Assembly: GCA_016714045.1 (NCBI GenBank)
Contig: JADJNY010000006.1
Location: 124,001-188,000, forward strand
Source: Planctomycetota bacterium
Lineage (GTDB): Bacteria > Planctomycetota > UBA1135 > GCA-002686595
DNA length: 64,000 bases
Direction: 5' to 3'
The position numbers and the translations under genes are program-made. Numbering within the stretch: position 1 is the first letter of the stretch; each line of letters begins with the position of its first letter. The notes under the pieces are model-generated. The model did not search any database and had not been told where the DNA came from. It saw nothing but the letters and a program-made list of their open reading frames with translations. Positions 53,473-62,631 of the stretch are shown here, piece by piece.

Positions 53473-54834
53473 ATGTCGACCGTCCTTCGGCTCTTCCCCG
53501 GAACTCTCTTCGCGGCCGCGCTCGTCGCGCTCCTCCCCGCCTGCAACGGCGGCGGAGGCAGCAGCAGCAGCATCAACGACTCGCCGCGCGCGAGTACGTT
53601 CGCGCCCGACGTGGCGACGGGTTGGTTCGATCTCCTCTACACGAACGTGAAGTCGTCGAGCACGGCTCCGCCGCCCGCGTCGCGCATCTACGGCTACGCG
53701 TCGATCGCGCTGTACGAGTCGATCGTGCGCGGCATGCCCGACCACCAGTCCCTCCAAGGTCAGCTCGTCTCGTTCCCGGCGGGCACGATTCCCGAACCCG
53801 TGAACGCCCCGCACCACTGGCCCACCGTCGCGAACCGCGCGCTCGCGGTCGTCGCCGCGAGCTTCTTCCCCGCCGCGCAGGTCGACATCGACGCGCTCGA
53901 GGACGCGAACCTCACGACGTACGAGGCCACCCAGACGCAGGCCGTGATCGATCGCTCGGTCCAGTACGGCGAGGACGTCGCGAACGCGGTGCTCACGTGG
54001 GCCGCGGGCGACGGCTTCGCGGGTCTCGCGGCCTGCAACGCGGCCTACGTCGCTCCGCTCGATCCCGCGAGCGGCGGGTGGGTCGCGACGGGCCCGAACC
54101 AAGGCGTCGGCGCGTTCCCCTGCTGGGGCACGCTGCGCACGTTCGCCGTCACGGACGCGGACGAGTGCCCGGCCGTCGGCGCGCCGCCCTACTCGGAGTC
54201 GACCACGTCGGCGTACTACGGCCAGGCGCTCGTCGTGTACGGCACGACCGGCGATGCGGGCGCGAACCTGACGACGGACCAGGACGCGATCGCGCGCTTC
54301 TGGGCCGACAACGCGGGCGCGACCGGCACGCCGGGCGGCCATTGGATCTGCATCGTGCGCATCGTCGCCGAAGCGAACGATCTGAAGCTCGACGTCGCCG
54401 CGGAGGCCTACGCGCGCGTCGGCCTCGCGATCCACGACGCGTTCATCACGTGCTGGCGCTCGAAGTACGACGTCTACCTCCAGCGTCCGATCACGTACAT
54501 CCAGGCGAACATCGACCCGACGTGGGATCCGCTGCTCGGCACGCCGGGCTTCCCCGCCTACACCTCGGGCCACTCGACGCAGTCCGGCGCCGCGGCGACC
54601 GTGCTGACGGGCCTCTTCGGACCGCTCGCGTTCACCGACACGACGCACTCGGACCTGAACCCGGGTCTCGGCGTCGCCGACCGTTCGTTCGCGAACTTCC
54701 TCGACGCGGCGAACGAGGCCGCGGTGTCGCGCCTGTACGGAGGGATCCACTGGCCGTTCGACAACCAGGACGGCTTCAACCAGGGTCAGTGCGTCGGCGA
54801 GATCATCAACACGCGCGTGCACTTCCTCGAGTGA
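53473..54834 (+). CDS. vanadium haloperoxidase-like / PAP2 superfamily lipoprotein
   Basis: 453 residues. The signal peptide ends in lipobox LLPAC; a Gly/Ser-rich linker follows. The vanadate/phosphate-binding motifs are present in the right order: K-x6-R-P in KYDVYLQRP, a TSGH version of PSGH (PAYTSGHST), and S-R-x6-H in SRLYGGIHWPFDN. The N-terminal helices (GYASIALYESIVRGM) match bacterial vanadium-dependent haloperoxidase-like proteins. These oxidise halides with peroxide or act as acid phosphatases; the sequence alone does not decide which. The lipoprotein signal places it at the membrane, facing the periplasm. Start is the ATG before the signal peptide. Confidence 0.83.
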   Translation: MSTVLRLFPGTLFAAALVALLPACNGGGGSSSSINDSPRASTFAPDVATGWFDLLYTNVKSSSTAPPPASRIYGYASIALYESIVRGMPDHQSLQGQLVSFPAGTIPEPVNAPHHWPTVANRALAVVAASFFPAAQVDIDALEDANLTTYEATQTQAVIDRSVQYGEDVANAVLTWAAGDGFAGLAACNAAYVAPLDPASGGWVATGPNQGVGAFPCWGTLRTFAVTDADECPAVGAPPYSESTTSAYYGQALVVYGTTGDAGANLTTDQDAIARFWADNAGATGTPGGHWICIVRIVAEANDLKLDVAAEAYARVGLAIHDAFITCWRSKYDVYLQRPITYIQANIDPTWDPLLGTPGFPAYTSGHSTQSGAAATVLTGLFGPLAFTDTTHSDLNPGLGVADRSFANFLDAANEAAVSRLYGGIHWPFDNQDGFNQGQCVGEIINTRVHFLE

Positions 54835-54870
54835 TCTGCGCGACGGAGCGCACTCCGCTCCCCGCTCGAC

Positions 54871-54903
54871 ACGCGGCCGGGCCCGACGAGGGACCGGCCG
54901 CGT
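54871..54903. terminator. hairpin between convergent genes
   Basis: Perfect 10-bp arms ACGCGGCCGG and CCGGCCGCGT around a 13-nt loop, followed by TCGTTTCC. It lies 36 bases after the stop at 54834 and 37 bases from the converging stop at 54941. Confidence 0.5.
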
Positions 54904-54940
54904 TCGTTTCCTCCGGAGGCTGGGTTGCTCTGCGCGCCGC

Positions 54941-55999
54941 TCACCAATCGATGCGCAGTCCGTTCGTGACGTTGAACGTCTCCGGCGGACAGAACGTCGC
55001 CGACGCGTTCCGGTAGTACGTCTGGTAGTAGCGACGCACGCCGCTCCCCGGAGCGACCTGGCCGCGCGCCGCGAGCGTGGTCGTGTCCGTCGCGTTGGGG
55101 AACGTGCTCGAGCCGGACGTGCTCGTCCGCGTGCGCAGCCGCAGGAGCACGCCGCCGGCACAGCGCACTCCGTCGCCGAAGACCGCGTCCGCGAGCGCAT
55201 CGCCCTGCAGGAACACGCACGTCGCGCTCGACGGCATGCCCCCGGCCGAGAGCACGACCGTGTCGAGCGCCGGCTGCCCGGACGCGCCGAGCACCGCTCC
55301 CGAACCGCTGACCGAGTTCGCGCACCCCTTTCCGGGCGAGCCGTCGTTGCCGCACGGACACGGCGTCGTGTGGTCGGAGAGCGAGCCGTCGCCCGCGCAG
55401 AAGCTCGCGATCGGCGGCGTCGCGTCCGTGCCCTCGAGGGTCCAGCCGGCGAGTGCGCCGACGTCCGACCCGGCCCAGTCCCGGATCTCGAGCCGCCACA
55501 GTCCGGCCGGACCGCTGATCGCGGAGAGCGGGACGTTGCTCGCGTTCACCGTCCACATGCCGGCGCCCGCGTTCTGGAAGACGTCGTACGTCCCGGGCTG
55601 GAGGTTCGCAGTGCCTTGCTGCACCGAGCTCCCGCCCGTGTCGACGAAGGTGTAGTCGCCGACGAGGTAGTTCCCGGTGTCCCCGACCGTCCAGCCGTCC
55701 GATCCCGGACGCACGACGACGTTGAAGGCAGCACCGCTCGGGCTCTTCAGGAGGATGTGCAGGTCGCCGCGCCAGGAGTGCTGGAAGCCGAGGAGGTGCA
55801 GCGCGGTCACGCTCGTGACCGGGCTCGACAGACCGACCGTCGACGTGAACGGCGTGCCCGTGTAGGCGACGTTCCACGTGCCCGTGCCCGGCACGAAGTC
55901 GGGGATCGCGCCGCCCGGACCGCTCACGGTGAAGTGCCCGGCGGACGCGCACGGGGCGAGCAGCGCGACGAGGAGGAGCGCGGACGTCGGACGCAGCAT
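54941..55999 (-). CDS. secreted P-domain protein with Cys-rich C-terminal domain (tandem copy 2)
   Basis: 352 residues. Signal peptide (TSALLLVALLAPCASA). A proprotein-convertase P (homoB) domain at about 22-195: VTSVTALHLLGFQHSWRGDLHILLKSPSG, and the terminal LWRLEIRDWAGSDVGALAGWTLEG. The Cys-rich module covers the last ~150 residues (FCAGDGSLSDHTTPCPCGN; GKGCANS; CVFLQGDALADAVFGDGVRC; YYQTYYRNASATFCPPET; ends IDW). P domains stabilise or accompany subtilisin-like and metallopeptidases, but here no peptidase is attached. It is the same length as, and collinear with, the protein at 56250, so the two genes are a tandem duplication. Confidence 0.85.
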   Translation of the reverse strand: MLRPTSALLLVALLAPCASAGHFTVSGPGGAIPDFVPGTGTWNVAYTGTPFTSTVGLSSPVTSVTALHLLGFQHSWRGDLHILLKSPSGAAFNVVVRPGSDGWTVGDTGNYLVGDYTFVDTGGSSVQQGTANLQPGTYDVFQNAGAGMWTVNASNVPLSAISGPAGLWRLEIRDWAGSDVGALAGWTLEGTDATPPIASFCAGDGSLSDHTTPCPCGNDGSPGKGCANSVSGSGAVLGASGQPALDTVVLSAGGMPSSATCVFLQGDALADAVFGDGVRCAGGVLLRLRTRTSTSGSSTFPNATDTTTLAARGQVAPGSGVRRYYQTYYRNASATFCPPETFNVTNGLRIDW

Positions 56000-56166
56000 G
56001 GGGATGGATCGAAGGGGATGGGCTCGATTCCATCCGCGCGCGGGGACACGCGCGGAGGGCCCGTGCCGAGCACCTCGTCCTGCGAGGGCGTCGGCCGGAC
56101 CGGGCCCGGTCCAAACCTACCCCGTGGTCCGAAAGCAGGCGGGCGCGAGCGTCCTTGGAAAAGGCA

Positions 56167-56199
56167 CGAGGCCGGCGGCACTGCGTGCCACCGGCCTCG
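56167..56199 (-). terminator. hairpin downstream of the P-domain gene at 56250
   Basis: 15-bp arms (CGAGGCCGGCGGCAC / GTGCCACCGGCCTCG) with one mismatch and loop TGC, 51 bases past the stop at 56250 on the minus strand. Confidence 0.5.
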
Positions 56200-56249
56200 C
56201 GAGCAGGTCGTCGACCTGGATCGTTCGGAGCCCGAGGGCCCCGCGCGGA

Positions 56250-57308
56250 TCACCAGTCGATCTGGATGCCGTTCGTGACGTTGAACGTCTCGGGCGGGCA
56301 GAACGCCGCGGCCGAGTTGCGGTAGTACGTCTGGTAGTAGCGACGCGCGCCGCTGCCGACCGTCACGCCGCCGCGAGCGGAGAGCGTGATCGTGTCCGTG
56401 CTGTCCGGGAAGGAGCTCGCGCCGCCCGCGTTGGTCTTCGTGCGGAGGCGGATCAGGCTGCCACCGGCGCAACGGACGCCGTCACCGAAGACGCCGTCGT
56501 TGAGCGCGTCGCCCTGCAGGTAAATGCAGGAGACCGTCAGCGGCATGCCCGAGCCCGCGAGGACGACGTCGTCCGTCGAGGGGAGGCCCGTCGTCGTCAG
56601 GTTCGCGCCCGCGGCGTTCGCGGAGTTCGCGCAGCCGTTGCCGGCCGCGCCGTTGTTGGCGCAGGGGCAGGGCGTCGTGTGGTCGGTCAGCGTGCCGTCG
56701 CCGGCGCAGAAGCTGACGATCGGGGTGACCGCGTCCGTGCCTTCGAGCGTCCAGCCGGTGAGCGAGCCGACGTCGAGCGCGGCCCAGTCACGGATCTCGA
56801 GCGTCCAGTTGCCGGCGGGGCCGGTGATCGTGGAGAGCGGGACGTTGTTCATGCCGAGCGTCCACTGCCCGGTGCCCGTGTTCTGGAAGATGTTGTAGGT
56901 GCCCGGGGCGATGTTCGTAGTGCCCTGGGCGACCGTGCCGCCGCCCGCGTCGACGAACGTGTAGAGGCCGACCTGGTAGTCGCCGCTGTCGCCGACCGAC
57001 GTGCCGGTCGAACCCGGGCGCACGACCACGTTGTAGGCGACCGAAGCCGGGTCCCTCAGGATGATGTGCAGGTCACCGCGCCAGGTGTGCGTGAGCCCGT
57101 TCAGCTTGACCGCGGTGATGCTCGTCACGGGGTTGGCAACCGCGACGGTCGACGTGAATGCGGTGCCCGTGTACGTGGTGTTCCACGTGCCGGGGGCGGC
57201 GGCCGGGTCGGGGATCGCGCCGCCGGGGCCGGAGACGGAGAAGTTGCTGGCCGTGGCGGCCGTACCGAGAGCGAGTGTCGCGAGGGCCGCGAGCGTGAAG
57301 ATCTTCAT
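56250..57308 (-). CDS. secreted P-domain protein with Cys-rich C-terminal domain (tandem copy 1)
   Basis: 352 residues, with the same domain order as the next gene downstream. Signal peptide (FTLAALATLALGTAATA), P domain (about 22-195; VTSITAVKLNGLTHTWRGDLHIIL and NWTLEIRDWAALDVGSLTGWTLEG), then the Cys-rich module (FCAGDGTLTDHTTPCPCAN; GNGCANS; CIYLQGDALNDGVFGDGVRC; YYQTYYRNSAAAFCPPET; ends IDW). Start at the ATG before the signal peptide. A 250-base spacer with a strong hairpin separates the two copies, so each probably has its own transcript. Divergent from the ATP-grasp cluster. Confidence 0.85.
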   Translation of the reverse strand: MKIFTLAALATLALGTAATASNFSVSGPGGAIPDPAAAPGTWNTTYTGTAFTSTVAVANPVTSITAVKLNGLTHTWRGDLHIILRDPASVAYNVVVRPGSTGTSVGDSGDYQVGLYTFVDAGGGTVAQGTTNIAPGTYNIFQNTGTGQWTLGMNNVPLSTITGPAGNWTLEIRDWAALDVGSLTGWTLEGTDAVTPIVSFCAGDGTLTDHTTPCPCANNGAAGNGCANSANAAGANLTTTGLPSTDDVVLAGSGMPLTVSCIYLQGDALNDGVFGDGVRCAGGSLIRLRTKTNAGGASSFPDSTDTITLSARGGVTVGSGARRYYQTYYRNSAAAFCPPETFNVTNGIQIDW

Positions 57309-57905
57309 GTTGCGATGGATGTGTGCGTGAAGGGTTGGAACGAACGTTCCCCGCAGATCGAAGGACCCGTGAGGTCGCACGCCGTACCGGACCACCCGAA
57401 CGCGCCCTGCGCGTTGCGAGCTGAATCCGAGTGGCTCGATCCGATCCCTCCTCCTGAGTAGAGGTGGGGCTCCCCTGCCATGGGCTCCCCGGGTCGGCCG
57501 AGACGGAGTCGGCGTACAGGGGCAAGCCTACACCAGCGCGCGGGAATGCGAGAAGGGACTTTCTGGTGATCGGACGGGCCTTTTCCCGCGCGAGTGCAAT
57601 CCAAAACCTCACGTGCCGTTCGAGTTGAGCAGTCCCAGGCCCGTGCGTGCGCAACGAGTGTGCACTTCGTTCCGCTGGGGAGGCGTGACCGACTCTGCCG
57701 GGCGGGCGCGCCGAGCGTGGTCGCCCCCCAAGGGAGCGAAGTCCCTTCCGGCCCGCTGTTCCCGGGCCCGAGCTCCCCTTCGACGGCTTCGAGGGCCGCG
57801 TGGACCGTGGTATCGTCCCGCCCCCCCGCGCCGGATCCGGCAGCGGCACCCTCCGCGACCCTCTTTCCAGCCCCACGCGGCCCCTCCCCGGCCCCCTCCC
57901 CCGAC
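57309..57905. other. 597-base divergent intergenic region
   Basis: The longest non-coding stretch in the window, between the P-domain gene (minus) and the ATP-grasp cluster (plus). It holds a 9-base direct repeat GGGCTCCCC at 57467-57475 and 57482-57490. No gene, known riboswitch or hairpin element could be recognised. It must hold the promoter of the ATP-grasp cluster and may hold an untranslated leader RNA. Confidence 0.4.
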
Positions 57906-59132
57906 ATGCCGAACGTCGTCTTCGCCGTCCCCTTCGCGATGGACGCCTCGCTGCGGTTCGTCCGCGCGGCGGCCGCGCTCCCCGGAGTCCGCCTCGCCGT
58001 CGTGACCCAGGAGCCCGCGGAGCGCTTCCCCGAGGACCTGCGCGCGAAGCTCGTCGGCCACTACCGCGTGCGCGACGCGATGCAGGCGGACGAGCTCGTC
58101 GCCGGCGCGCGGCACCTCGCGGGCGTCCTCGGCGGCCGCATCGACCGCTTCATCGGGATCCTCGAGCCGCTCCAGGTGCCGCTCGCCGAAGCGCGCGAGC
58201 GCCTCGGCCTCCCCGGCGCGAGCGTCGAGGTCGCGAAGAATTTCCGCGACAAGGCGCGGATGAAGACGATCCTGCGCGCGAACGGCCTGCCGTGCGCGAA
58301 GCACCAGCTCGCGACGGACGCCGCGCAAGCCGTCCAGTTCGCCGAGCGCGTCGGATACCCGCTCGTCGTCAAGCCGCCCGCCGGCGCGGGCGCGCGCAAC
58401 ACGTCGCGCGTGAACTCGCGCGCCGAGCTCGACGCCGCGCTGCGCTCGATGCCGCCGCACCGCGACGCGCCCGTGCTCTTCGAGGAGTTCATCCAGGGCG
58501 AGGAGTACAGCTTCGACTCCGTGACCCTCGGCGGCCGGCACGTGTTCCACTCGATCTCGAGCTACTCGCCCGCGCCGCTCGACGTCTTGCAGAACCCCTG
58601 GATCCAGTGGGCCGTCTACCTGCCGCGCCGCATCGACGATCCGAAGTTCGCGCCGATCTTCGCCGCGGGTCCGCGCGCGCTCGACGCGCTCGGCATCGAG
58701 ACGGGCCTCACCCACATGGAGTGGTTCCGCCGGCCCGACGGGACGATCGCGATCTCCGAGGTCGCCGCGCGTCCGCCCGGCGCGCAGTTCACGACGCTGC
58801 TCTCCTACGCGCACGACTTCGACTTCTACGGTGGCTGGGCGCGCCTCGTGATCTTCGACGAGTTCACGCCGCCCGAGCGCCAGTACTCGGCCGGCGCCGC
58901 CTACGTGCGCGCGCAGGGGAGCGGCGGCCGCATCGTCGCGATCCGCGGCCTCGAGGAAGCGCAGCGCGAGCTCGGCGAGATCGTGGTCGAGGCCAAGCTC
59001 CCGCGCACGGGCCAGGCTCCCACGGGGACCTACGAGGGCGAGGGCTACGTCATCGTGCGCCACCCGGAAACGCAGGTCGTCGAGCGCGCGCTCCAGCGCC
59101 TGGTCGAGACGATCCGCGTCGACCTCGGGTGA
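57906..59132 (+). CDS. ATP-grasp ligase, paralogue 2 (first gene of cluster)
   Basis: 408 residues. N-terminal domain (NVVFAVPFAMDASLRFVRAAAAL), then the ATP-grasp core: NFRDKARMKTILRANGLPCAK, YPLVVKPPAGAGARNTSRV (ATP-binding Lys and glycine loop), FEEFIQGEEYSFDSV and THMEWFRRPDGTIAISEVAARPPG. It would ligate a carboxylate to an amine or similar nucleophile through an acyl phosphate. The ATG at 57906 follows a pyrimidine-rich leader. Its closest relatives in the window are the products at 59248 and 47655. It is the first gene of a plus-strand cluster running to the right edge; 115 bases separate it from the next gene. Confidence 0.87.
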   Translation: MPNVVFAVPFAMDASLRFVRAAAALPGVRLAVVTQEPAERFPEDLRAKLVGHYRVRDAMQADELVAGARHLAGVLGGRIDRFIGILEPLQVPLAEARERLGLPGASVEVAKNFRDKARMKTILRANGLPCAKHQLATDAAQAVQFAERVGYPLVVKPPAGAGARNTSRVNSRAELDAALRSMPPHRDAPVLFEEFIQGEEYSFDSVTLGGRHVFHSISSYSPAPLDVLQNPWIQWAVYLPRRIDDPKFAPIFAAGPRALDALGIETGLTHMEWFRRPDGTIAISEVAARPPGAQFTTLLSYAHDFDFYGGWARLVIFDEFTPPERQYSAGAAYVRAQGSGGRIVAIRGLEEAQRELGEIVVEAKLPRTGQAPTGTYEGEGYVIVRHPETQVVERALQRLVETIRVDLG

Positions 59133-59247
59133 TTCCGCCCGGGCGCCTCGGCGCTACACTGCCCCGTCCAGCCCGCCCCCCTGCAACCCCCGGACGCGCG
59201 AGCGCATCGAAGCGCCGCCTCGGGCGCGCAGCCCTCGGAGCCGCACC

Positions 59248-60468
59248 ATGAACGTGATCCTGATCTCGCCGGGTTTCCCGCACCAGATCCCCTACTTCAC
59301 GATGGGGCTCGCGCGCGTCGGAGCCAAGGTGTACGGCGTCGGCGACCAGCCGATCCAGGCGCTCGACGAGGGCGTTCGGCGCGCGCTCTCCGGCTACTTG
59401 CAGGTGAAGAACCTCTGGGACGAGGAGGCGACGACCGACGAGATCCACGCCTGGGTGCGCGGCAAGTCGATCGACCGCGTCGAGTGCTTGTGGGAGCCCG
59501 GCGTCGTGCTCGCGGGCCGCGTGCGGGAAGCGCTCGACGTCCCGGGCCTGACCGCCGAGCAGTCGATCCCGCTGCGCGACAAGGTCGCGATGAAGAACGT
59601 GATCGAGGCGGCGGGCCTGCGCACGCCCAAGCACGCGCGCGCGACGACCGCGAAGGAGTGCCGCGCCGCCGCCGAGGCGATCGGCTACCCGGCGATCATC
59701 AAGCCCATCGCGGGCGCGGGCTCGGCCGACACGTACGAGCTGCGCTCGCCGCAGGACCTGGAGAACGCGCTGAAGATCCTGCAGCACGTGCCCGAGGTCT
59801 CGATCGAAGAGTTCATCGAGGGCGAGGAGCACACCTTCGACACCGTGTGCGCGAACGGCGAGATCCTCTTCGAGAACGTCGGCTGGTACCGGCCGAAGCC
59901 GCTCGTCGCGCGCCTCAACGAGTGGATCAGCCCGCAAACGGTCTGCCTCCGCGACATCGAGGCGCCCGAGCTCCAGCCCGGCCGCGTGCTCGGCCGCGAG
60001 GTCATCCGCGCGCTCGGTTTCCGCGACGGCTTCACGCACATGGAGTGGTTTCGGACGCCGAAGGGTGAGGCCGTGTTCGGTGAGATCGGCGGCCGTCCGC
60101 CGGGCGGCCAGATGGTCCACGGCATGAACTACACGACGGACGCGGACCTGTTCGTCGGCTGGGCCGAAGCGCTCGTGAAGGGCCGCATCTCCCAGGACCT
60201 CCGCAAGAAGTACAACGCGTGCCTCGTCTTCAAGCGCGCGCAGGGGAACGGCCAGCGCGTCGTGCGCTACGACGGCCTCGACCGCGTGCTGAACGAGATC
60301 GGCCCGCACCTCGCGCACATGGAGCTCACGCCGCTCGGCGCGCCGAAGAAGGACTGGCGCCAGGTCGTGCAGGGCGACGGGTGGATCGTCGTTCGCCACC
60401 CCGAACTCCGCCGCATGCTCGAGCTCTCCGACCGCGTCGCCTCGGACCTCACGCTGGTCGCCGGCTGA
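59248..60468 (+). CDS. ATP-grasp ligase, paralogue 3
   Basis: 406 residues, ATG preceded by CGGAG. Same layout as paralogue 2: NVILISPGFPHQIPYFTMGL; LRDKVAMKNVIEAAGLRTPKH; YPAIIKPIAGAGSADTYEL; IEEFIEGEEHTFDTV; THMEWFRTPKGEAVFGEIGGRPPG. Two paralogous ligases in a row suggest successive condensation steps or a heteromeric enzyme (inference). Its TGA stop overlaps the ATG of the next gene by one base, which indicates translational coupling. Confidence 0.87.
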   Translation: MNVILISPGFPHQIPYFTMGLARVGAKVYGVGDQPIQALDEGVRRALSGYLQVKNLWDEEATTDEIHAWVRGKSIDRVECLWEPGVVLAGRVREALDVPGLTAEQSIPLRDKVAMKNVIEAAGLRTPKHARATTAKECRAAAEAIGYPAIIKPIAGAGSADTYELRSPQDLENALKILQHVPEVSIEEFIEGEEHTFDTVCANGEILFENVGWYRPKPLVARLNEWISPQTVCLRDIEAPELQPGRVLGREVIRALGFRDGFTHMEWFRTPKGEAVFGEIGGRPPGGQMVHGMNYTTDADLFVGWAEALVKGRISQDLRKKYNACLVFKRAQGNGQRVVRYDGLDRVLNEIGPHLAHMELTPLGAPKKDWRQVVQGDGWIVVRHPELRRMLELSDRVASDLTLVAG

Positions 60469-61415
60469 TGGCGCCGCGCTCGAAGGTCGTCCTGCTCGGG
60501 CCGCAGCGCCTGCACCCGACGCTGAACCTCGCCGTCGACGCGCTCGGCGTGCACGGCCGCATCGCCGCGATCACGGCGGGTTGGGAGGAGCGCGAGGGCG
60601 AAGACCAGGAGCTCTCCGCGCACCTCGGCGGCCGCACGATCAACCTGCGCTTGTGGGAGCGCGCCGCCGACGTCTCCGCGCGCGACCCCGAGCTCTTGCG
60701 CGGCTGGCGCGCGCGCATCGACGCGCAGCGGGAGATCCACGAGATTTACAAGCTGCGCCTCGGGCACGAGATGGAGTGCGCGCGCGAGCTCCTGCGCCGC
60801 GAGATGCAGGACCCGACGCGCGAGCTCGTGCTCGCCGAGTGCGAAGGCGCCATCGAGGCCGTGCGGCAGCTCGACGCGTTCCACCTGAAGCGCACGCGCG
60901 CCGTCCACGACGAGTTCATGGAGCTGTGGCGCCCGCACGAGCGCGAGTCCGTCGCGCGCCACCGCCGCGAGATCGCCGCGATCCTGCGCGAGGTCGAGTG
61001 CCTGTGCGTTGCGGGCGGGCACGTCGCGCGCCTCGTCGACCACCTGCGCCTCTTCGGTATCTTCGGGTTGATGCCCGAGATGCCGGTCGTCGCGTGGTCC
61101 GCGGGCTCGATGGCGCTCGCGGAGCGCATCGTGCTCTTCCACGACAGCCCGCCGCAGGGCCCCGGCAACGCCGAGGTGTTCGAGGTCGGGATCGGCCTCT
61201 ACCACGGCGTGATCCCGCTCCCCCACGCGGCGAAGCGGCTCAAGCTCGACGACCCGCTGCGCGTGCGGCTGATGGCGCGGCGCTTCCGCCCCGCGTTCTG
61301 TGCGGTGCTCGACCCGAAGACGCGCCTCGACTGGAACGGCCGGCGCTGGCGCGGCGAGACCGGCACGCTGCGCTTGTGCGAGGACGGCAAGCTCGCCGAG
61401 GTGAACGCGGCATGA
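60468..61415 (+). CDS. S51-like peptidase / class I glutamine-amidotransferase-like protein
   Basis: 315 residues. The centre is helical and charged. The nucleophile elbow is VVAWSAGSMAL with Ser211, matching the G/W-S-A-G of dipeptidase E and cyanophycinase (peptidase S51). LCVAGGHVARLVDHL comes before it, and GIGLYHGVIPLPHAAKRL after it supplies a candidate His253. The N-terminus has the ITAGW motif common in such GAT-like proteins. S51 enzymes cleave Asp-containing peptides, including cyanophycin made by an ATP-grasp enzyme, so it may trim or degrade the product of the upstream ligases (inference). It overlaps the previous stop by one base and the next start by four. Confidence 0.72.
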   Translation: MAPRSKVVLLGPQRLHPTLNLAVDALGVHGRIAAITAGWEEREGEDQELSAHLGGRTINLRLWERAADVSARDPELLRGWRARIDAQREIHEIYKLRLGHEMECARELLRREMQDPTRELVLAECEGAIEAVRQLDAFHLKRTRAVHDEFMELWRPHERESVARHRREIAAILREVECLCVAGGHVARLVDHLRLFGIFGLMPEMPVVAWSAGSMALAERIVLFHDSPPQGPGNAEVFEVGIGLYHGVIPLPHAAKRLKLDDPLRVRLMARRFRPAFCAVLDPKTRLDWNGRRWRGETGTLRLCEDGKLAEVNAA

Positions 61416-62542
61416 CGCAGCTCCTCCACGAGCTCGAACGCCGCGCGCGCACGCGGCCGTGGGACGTCGACGCGCTGCTCGCGCAGCACGTGTTCCCGGT
61501 CGTCGAGGGCCGCAACGTCACGTTCGTCTACCGCGGCGAGGCGGAGCACGTGCGACTGCAGCACTGGATCCACGGCCTCCAGAGCGCGCAACCGCTGACG
61601 CGCATCGCCGGGACGAACCTGTGGGCGCTCACGATCGACCTGCCCGAGGGCTCGCGCATGGAGTACAAGCTCGAGGTCGAGCAGTACGGCCACAAGCGCC
61701 TCGTGCAGGACCCGCTCAACCCGCACCTCGCGCGCGATCCGTACGGCGCGAACTCCGTCGCGTACGGCGCTGGGTACGCGCCGCCGGAGTGGACGCTGTT
61801 CGACGCCGAGTCGCGCCAGGGCGAGCTCGTCGACCACTGGATCCAGAGCGACTTCCTCGGCAAGCGTCCGTTCCAGGTCTACCTGCCCGCGCGCTTCCGC
61901 CGCACGCGGCGCTATCCGCTCCTGATCGCGCACGACGGCGCCGACTACGTGCGCTTCGCGGGCCTCAAGACGGTGCTCGACAACCTGATCCACCGCCTCG
62001 AGATCCCGCCGCTCGTCGTCGCGCTGATCCAGTCGCCCGATCGACTGCGCGAGTACGCCGCCGACGATCGCCACGCGCGCTTCCTCGTGCATGAGCTCGT
62101 GCCGCTGCTCGAGAACGAGTACCCGCTCGTCGGCAAGCCGTCCGGTCGCGCGCTGATGGGCGCGTCGTTCGGCGCCGTGGCGTCGCTCCACGCCGCGTGG
62201 AAGCACCCGCACTTCTTCGACTTGCTCGCGCTCCAGTCCGGTTCCTTCGTGTTCACGGACATCGGCGACCACCAGCGCGGGCCGCTCTTCGACCCCGTCG
62301 TGAAGTGGGTCAACGAGTTCCGCAAGGCGCCAGGCCGGCCGAGCGAGCGCCTGTACGTCTCGTGCGGCAAATACGAGTCGCTGATCTACAACCGCTCGCT
62401 CGTGCCGCTCCTGCAGGGCACCGGCATGCAGGTGCACTTCAGCGAAGCGCCGGACGGTCACAACTGGGAGAACTGGCGCGATCGGCTGCGCGAGGGACTG
62501 TCGACCCTCTTCCCGGGACCGCTCTGGCTCGTGTACGAGTGA
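61412..62542 (+). CDS. alpha/beta-hydrolase esterase (enterochelin-esterase-like) with N-terminal E-set domain
   Basis: 376 residues, start overlapping the previous stop (ATGA). Residues 28-125 form an E-set/CBM48-like beta domain (NVTFVYRGEAEHVRLQHWI; WALTIDLPEGSRMEYKLEV), as in Fes-type esterases and glycogen-acting enzymes. The hydrolase core has PLLIAHDGADYVRF, nucleophile elbow MGASFGA (Ser252), LALQSGSF, and the catalytic His in PDGHNWENWRD. Fes-type enzymes hydrolyse ester or amide bonds of siderophores; related enzymes act on sugar esters. In this operon it may process the ligase product or its precursor (inference). Confidence 0.84.
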   Translation: MTQLLHELERRARTRPWDVDALLAQHVFPVVEGRNVTFVYRGEAEHVRLQHWIHGLQSAQPLTRIAGTNLWALTIDLPEGSRMEYKLEVEQYGHKRLVQDPLNPHLARDPYGANSVAYGAGYAPPEWTLFDAESRQGELVDHWIQSDFLGKRPFQVYLPARFRRTRRYPLLIAHDGADYVRFAGLKTVLDNLIHRLEIPPLVVALIQSPDRLREYAADDRHARFLVHELVPLLENEYPLVGKPSGRALMGASFGAVASLHAAWKHPHFFDLLALQSGSFVFTDIGDHQRGPLFDPVVKWVNEFRKAPGRPSERLYVSCGKYESLIYNRSLVPLLQGTGMQVHFSEAPDGHNWENWRDRLREGLSTLFPGPLWLVYE

Positions 62543-62631
62543 AGCGCGCCCCAGCGACGCAGCTCCCGCCTACCGTGCGAGTCCACCCGGGACCGCGCGA
62601 GCGGCCTCCCCTTCCCACCACGGAGATCCCC

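Noticed and set aside
53473..54834. Calling this a confirmed haloperoxidase
   Set aside because: The motifs also occur in acid phosphatases and lipid phosphatases of the PAP2 superfamily, so only superfamily-level naming is justified.
57309..57905. Structured RNA (6S, SRP RNA, RNase P or a riboswitch) in the long divergent gap
   Set aside because: No diagnostic conserved segment of these RNAs was found by eye; only a 9-base direct repeat is visible.
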